Below, in pieces: positions 60,570 through 64,000 of a stretch of DNA of 64,000 nucleotides. Location: assembly GCF_014863545.1 (NCBI RefSeq), contig NZ_CP062260.1, positions 6,469,501 to 6,533,500 of the forward strand, in the 5' to 3' direction. Every line of letters begins with the position of its first letter. The first letter of the stretch is position 1. A program made the translations under genes and the position numbers. This DNA is from Paenibacillus sp. JNUCC32. GTDB taxonomy: Bacteria > Bacillota > Bacilli > Paenibacillales > Paenibacillaceae. The notes beneath the pieces were generated by a model. That model had not been told where the DNA came from. It saw only the letters and a list, made by a program, of their open reading frames with translations, and searched no databases.

Positions 60570-61856
60570 ATGAACAAAATGAAATTATCACTCGTGATGC
60601 TGCTGGCTTTCTCGCTGCTGCTTGCAGCTTGCGGCGGCAAGTCGGAAGAAGGCCAGGGCGGAAGCTCGAATGGAGCTTCCGGCGATGTCAAAACGGTCAA
60701 GATTTTTCAATTCAAAACCGAGATCGTGGACGGCCTGAATGAGCTTAAAGTCGAATTCGAGAAGGAATACCCGAACATCAAGCTGGATATTCAAACGGTA
60801 GGCGGCGGCGCTGACTATGGTGCTGCATTGAAAACCAAATTCGCATCCAACGATGCGCCGGATATTTTCTCCAATGGCGGCGACGCCGAGATGGAGATGT
60901 GGATCGACCGTCTCGAGGATCTGTCCGATCAGCCTTGGGTGAACGATCTGGTCGACATGGCGAAAGAGCCGATGACCAAAGACGGTAAAGTATACGGCAT
61001 GCCGATGAACCTTGAAGGATGGGGTTACATCTACAATAAGGATTTGTTTGAGCAGGCCGGCATTACCGAGCTTCCTAAAACGTATACTCAGCTGGCGGAT
61101 GCCGCGAAGAAGCTGGAAGCCGCAGGCATAACTCCTTTTGCGAACGCTTACCAGGAATGGTGGTTGATCGGCAACCAGGGCATTAACCCGGCATTCGCCC
61201 AGCAGGATGACCCGAATGCGTTTATCCAGGGCTTGAACGACGGCACGCAAAAATTCGTGGGCAATGGGAAGTTCGAAGAGTGGACCAAGCTGATGCAGCT
61301 GACATTGGACCACGGCAACAAGAACCCGCTGACCACCGACTACAATACGGCCATTTCCCTGCTGGCTACAGGTAAAGCGGCCATGATGCAGAACGGGAAC
61401 TGGGCTCAAACCGAGATCGATGCCATCAATCCGGATCTGAATCTCGGCTACCTGCCGATGCCGCTTGGCGACAATGCGGAGCAAAATGACAAGCTGAACG
61501 TCGGCGTACCTGCGAACCTGGTCATTAACAAAGATTCCGTGTCGAAGGAAGAAGCGAAGATCTTCCTGAACTGGTTTGTCACATCCGATATCGGCAAAGA
61601 GTACATCGTGAAAAAATTCAAATTCATCCCGGCCTTGAAGACCATCGAAGCAACGCCTGAGGATATGGGCGACTTGGGTTCGGCCGTATGGGAGTACGTG
61701 CAGGCAGGCAAAGTGCTGCCAAGACAATCCGCGAAGTTCCCGGACGGCGCGGCACAGGAGTTCTCCGGCGCGATGCAGGCATTCTTCGCCGGCAAATCCG
61801 ATACGAACAAAATGCTTGAAGATATGCAGACATCCTGGGATAGCTTGAGCAAGTAA
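60570..61856 (+). CDS. Sugar ABC transporter solute-binding lipoprotein
   Basis: 428 residues. A lipoprotein signal with lipobox LLAAC (Cys about residue 21) and a short Gly/Ser linker precede a cluster-B sugar-binding fold (motifs VEFEKEYPNIKL, YGMPMNLEGWGYIYNKDLFE, GKAAMMQNGNWAQ). It follows the permeases, the reverse of the order at 14.4 kb. The GH42 beta-galactosidase gene downstream suggests a galactoside ligand; this is inference. Confidence 0.92.
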   Translation: MNKMKLSLVMLLAFSLLLAACGGKSEEGQGGSSNGASGDVKTVKIFQFKTEIVDGLNELKVEFEKEYPNIKLDIQTVGGGADYGAALKTKFASNDAPDIFSNGGDAEMEMWIDRLEDLSDQPWVNDLVDMAKEPMTKDGKVYGMPMNLEGWGYIYNKDLFEQAGITELPKTYTQLADAAKKLEAAGITPFANAYQEWWLIGNQGINPAFAQQDDPNAFIQGLNDGTQKFVGNGKFEEWTKLMQLTLDHGNKNPLTTDYNTAISLLATGKAAMMQNGNWAQTEIDAINPDLNLGYLPMPLGDNAEQNDKLNVGVPANLVINKDSVSKEEAKIFLNWFVTSDIGKEYIVKKFKFIPALKTIEATPEDMGDLGSAVWEYVQAGKVLPRQSAKFPDGAAQEFSGAMQAFFAGKSDTNKMLEDMQTSWDSLSK

Positions 61857-61892
61857 GGAGCCATGCAAAATTTAAGTTAGCAGACCGTTCAT

Positions 61893-61940
61893 AAGAGGTA
61901 TGATCCCTTGTCCGACAAGATAGGGGATGGTACCTCTTTT
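61893..61940 (+). terminator. Terminator between binding protein and second GH42 gene
   Basis: AAGAGGTATGATCCC (61893-61907) faces GGGGATGGTACCTCTT (61923-61938) with one extra base. The T tract continues to 61940. Partial read-through into the GH42 gene is likely. Confidence 0.8.
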
Positions 61941-61971
61941 CTATAGCAGAGTCTACGAAGGAGGCAATTCT

Positions 61972-64000
61972 ATGATTAATCAACGTTTTCCTAAGATATG
62001 GTATGGCGGGGACTATAACCCCGAGCAATGGGATAAGGCAACGATGGAAGAGGACCTGCGAATGTTCGAGCTGGCGGGCGTCGACGTGGCGACCCTCAAT
62101 GTATTCTCCTGGGCCAAAACGCAGCGCGATGAGGAAAGCTATGATTTCGGGTGGCTTGATGAAATTATGGACCGCCTGGCGGAGGAGCAGGTTCACGTCT
62201 GTTTGGCAACCAGTACGGGAGCGCACCCGGCTTGGATGGCCAAGAAATACCCGGACATCCTGCGCGTCGATTACGATGGACGCAAACGCAAATTCGGCGG
62301 CCGCCATAATTCATGTCCGAACAGCCCGACCTATCGCAAATACTCCGTGCTGATGGCGCGCAAGCTGGCTGAACGGTACAAGGATCACCCGGCGCTGGTC
62401 ATCTGGCACGTCTCCAATGAGTATGGCGGGTATTGTTATTGCGACAACTGCGAGCGTCAGTTCCGCGTCTGGCTGAAAGAGCGTTACGGATCGCTGGATA
62501 AGCTGAACGCCGCATGGAATACCGGGTTTTGGGGCCATACCTTCTACGAGTGGGACGAGATCGTGGTACCGAATGCGCTCAGCGAGGAATTCGGCGGAAA
62601 CCGGTCGTTCTTCCAGGGAATATCGCTGGATTACCGCCGTTTTCAGTCCGACAGCCTGCTGCAATGTTACCGACTGGAAAGAGATGAGCTGAAGAAGGTC
62701 ACGCCGGATATTCCGGTCACCACCAATCTGATGGGCTTTTATCCGGAGCTGGATTACTTCGAGTGGGCGAAGCATATGGATGTGGTGTCCTGGGACAACT
62801 ATCCCGCGATCGATACGCCGGTGAGCTTTACGGCGATGTCGCATAACCTGATGCGCGGGCTGAGAAGCGGACAGCCGTTCATGCTGATGGAGCAGACTCC
62901 GAGCGTTCAGAACTGGTCGCCCTACAACTCCGCGAAGCGTCCCGGTGTCATGCGGCTGTGGAGTTATCAGGCCGTAGCGCACGGCGCGGATACGATCATG
63001 TTCTTCCAGCTCCGCCGTTCCGTGGGGGCGTGCGAGAAATTCCACGGCGCATTGATCGAGCATGTGGGACATGAGCATACCCGGGTCTTCCGGGAGTGCG
63101 CGGAGCTGGGGCATGAGCTGCAGCAGCTCGGAGACAAGCTGCTCGACTCCCGTTCGGACGCCAAGGTAGCGATCATGTATGACTGGGAGAACCGCTGGGC
63201 GCTGGAGCTGTCAAGCGGGCCTTCCAAAGCACTGAACTACGTGGATGAGGTTCATAAATATTATGACGCGCTGTATCAGCAGAATATCCAGACCGATATC
63301 ATCAGCGTCGAAGAGGATCTAAGCAAGTATGATATCGTGATTGCCCCCGTGATGTACATGGTGAAGCCGGGCGTTGCCCAGCGCGTGGAGCGGTTCGTAG
63401 CGCAGGGCGGAACCTTCGTGACCACCTTCTTCAGCGGCATCGTCAATGAGAACGATCTGGTGACCCTCGGAGGTCATCCGGGCGAGCTGCGCAGCGTGAC
63501 CGGCATTTGGGCTGAGGAAATCGATGCATTGCTGCCCGGAATGCAAAATCAGATCGACATGAAGCAGGATTGGGGATCGCTGCGTGGAAGTTATCCATGT
63601 GGAATTTTGTGCGATGTCATCCATGCGGAGACGGCGGAGGTTTTGGCTGAGTACGGATCCGACTTCTACAAAGGCACGCCTGTTTTAACGAAGAATGCGT
63701 TTGGCGAAGGGCAGGCCTATTATGTGGCCAGCAGTCCGGATGCGCAGTTCCTGCAAGGGTTTCTTGCCAATCTGTGCGAAGAACAAGGCGTGAAGCCGCT
63801 GCTGGATACACCACAAGGAGTAGAGGTGGTGGAACGGGTGAAGGACGGAAACTCCTATCTGTTCATATTGAACCACAATGCCGAAGAGATGACGTTTGAT
63901 GCAGGTTCTGCCAATTCATTCGATCTCCTGGGCAGCCGGCAGGTTACGGGCCATGTCACGATTCCGGGAAGGGACGTCATGATTCTGGAACGGGCTGCCG
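61972..64000 (+). CDS. GH42 beta-galactosidase (second copy, 3' end outside window)
   Basis: The frame is open from ATG 61972 (GAAGGAGGCAATTCT) to the window edge, giving 676 residues; alignment with the first GH42 copy suggests only a few residues are missing. Acid/base Glu lies in WHVSNEYGGYC and the nucleophile in FMLMEQTPSVQNW. Long stretches such as ISLDYRRFQSDSLL and TNLMGFYPELDYF are identical to the copy at 53027, while the N-terminus and the C-terminal third differ more. It is the last gene seen in the second ABC transporter operon. The two enzymes probably differ in oligosaccharide preference. Confidence 0.94.
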   Translation, partial: MINQRFPKIWYGGDYNPEQWDKATMEEDLRMFELAGVDVATLNVFSWAKTQRDEESYDFGWLDEIMDRLAEEQVHVCLATSTGAHPAWMAKKYPDILRVDYDGRKRKFGGRHNSCPNSPTYRKYSVLMARKLAERYKDHPALVIWHVSNEYGGYCYCDNCERQFRVWLKERYGSLDKLNAAWNTGFWGHTFYEWDEIVVPNALSEEFGGNRSFFQGISLDYRRFQSDSLLQCYRLERDELKKVTPDIPVTTNLMGFYPELDYFEWAKHMDVVSWDNYPAIDTPVSFTAMSHNLMRGLRSGQPFMLMEQTPSVQNWSPYNSAKRPGVMRLWSYQAVAHGADTIMFFQLRRSVGACEKFHGALIEHVGHEHTRVFRECAELGHELQQLGDKLLDSRSDAKVAIMYDWENRWALELSSGPSKALNYVDEVHKYYDALYQQNIQTDIISVEEDLSKYDIVIAPVMYMVKPGVAQRVERFVAQGGTFVTTFFSGIVNENDLVTLGGHPGELRSVTGIWAEEIDALLPGMQNQIDMKQDWGSLRGSYPCGILCDVIHAETAEVLAEYGSDFYKGTPVLTKNAFGEGQAYYVASSPDAQFLQGFLANLCEEQGVKPLLDTPQGVEVVERVKDGNSYLFILNHNAEEMTFDAGSANSFDLLGSRQVTGHVTIPGRDVMILERAA

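Overview
The window looks like a chromosomal segment of a Paenibacillus-type Firmicute. The supporting signs are a moderate GC content, strong AGGAGG-type ribosome binding sites, many carbohydrate ABC transporters of the MalFG and LplBC types, YesM/YesN two-component pairs, RNase J, a yybP-ykoY Mn riboswitch and CcpA cre-like sites. No rRNA, tRNA, CRISPR array, phage or intact insertion sequence was recognised. Genus assignment is inference from gene content.

Layout. (1) 1-1.5 kb: the end of an MMPL-family exporter cut by the left edge. (2) 1.7-8.4 kb: a deoxynucleoside salvage cluster with DeoR regulator, deoC, nupC, deoB, deoD and pyrimidine-nucleoside phosphorylase. It turns imported nucleosides into bases plus glyceraldehyde-3-phosphate and acetaldehyde. 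(3) 8.4-11.1 kb: a candidate small type I toxin, a TagO/WecA-like enzyme, a short palindromic repeat cluster and an SDR oxidoreductase. (4) 11.3-24.9 kb: a cell-wall sugar recycling region. murQ and a MurK-like kinase face away from murR, a sugar ABC transporter with its own ATPase, a membrane protein, namZ and anmK. glcD/glcF follow. MurQ releases D-lactate and GlcD/GlcF-type enzymes can oxidise 2-hydroxy acids, so the region could take MurNAc-containing material to GlcNAc-6-P and pyruvate. (5) 25-37.5 kb: mostly single housekeeping genes (methyltransferase, riboswitch-controlled TerC protein, methionine aminopeptidase, pyridoxine kinase, PAS histidine kinase, NiaP-like transporter, RNase J, YqcI/YcgG protein). 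(6) 37.8-64 kb: polysaccharide use. It holds a secreted GH18 chitinase, an AraC regulator divergent from a GH31 alpha-xylosidase, a YesMN pair, an LplBCA-type transporter, GH95 alpha-L-fucosidase, GH42 beta-galactosidase, a second YesNM pair on the minus strand, a second ABC transporter and a second GH42 gene cut by the right edge. Alpha-fucosidase, beta-galactosidase and alpha-xylosidase together are the set needed to strip fucosylated xyloglucan side chains.

The least expected signals are non-coding. A roughly 95-111 bp element occurs three times (near 6.9, 29.0 and 46.5 kb). All copies share a core, while the flanking paired arms differ in sequence and keep their pairing, which suggests a structured RNA or palindromic mobile repeat. 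A second family of 62-64 bp units bounded by AAGAAAAAC/GTTTTTCTT alternates with hairpin-forming spacers in two clusters. The GH95 gene appears to use a non-AUG, non-GUG/UUG start, and a perfect cre consensus covers the start of an LplB-type permease gene.
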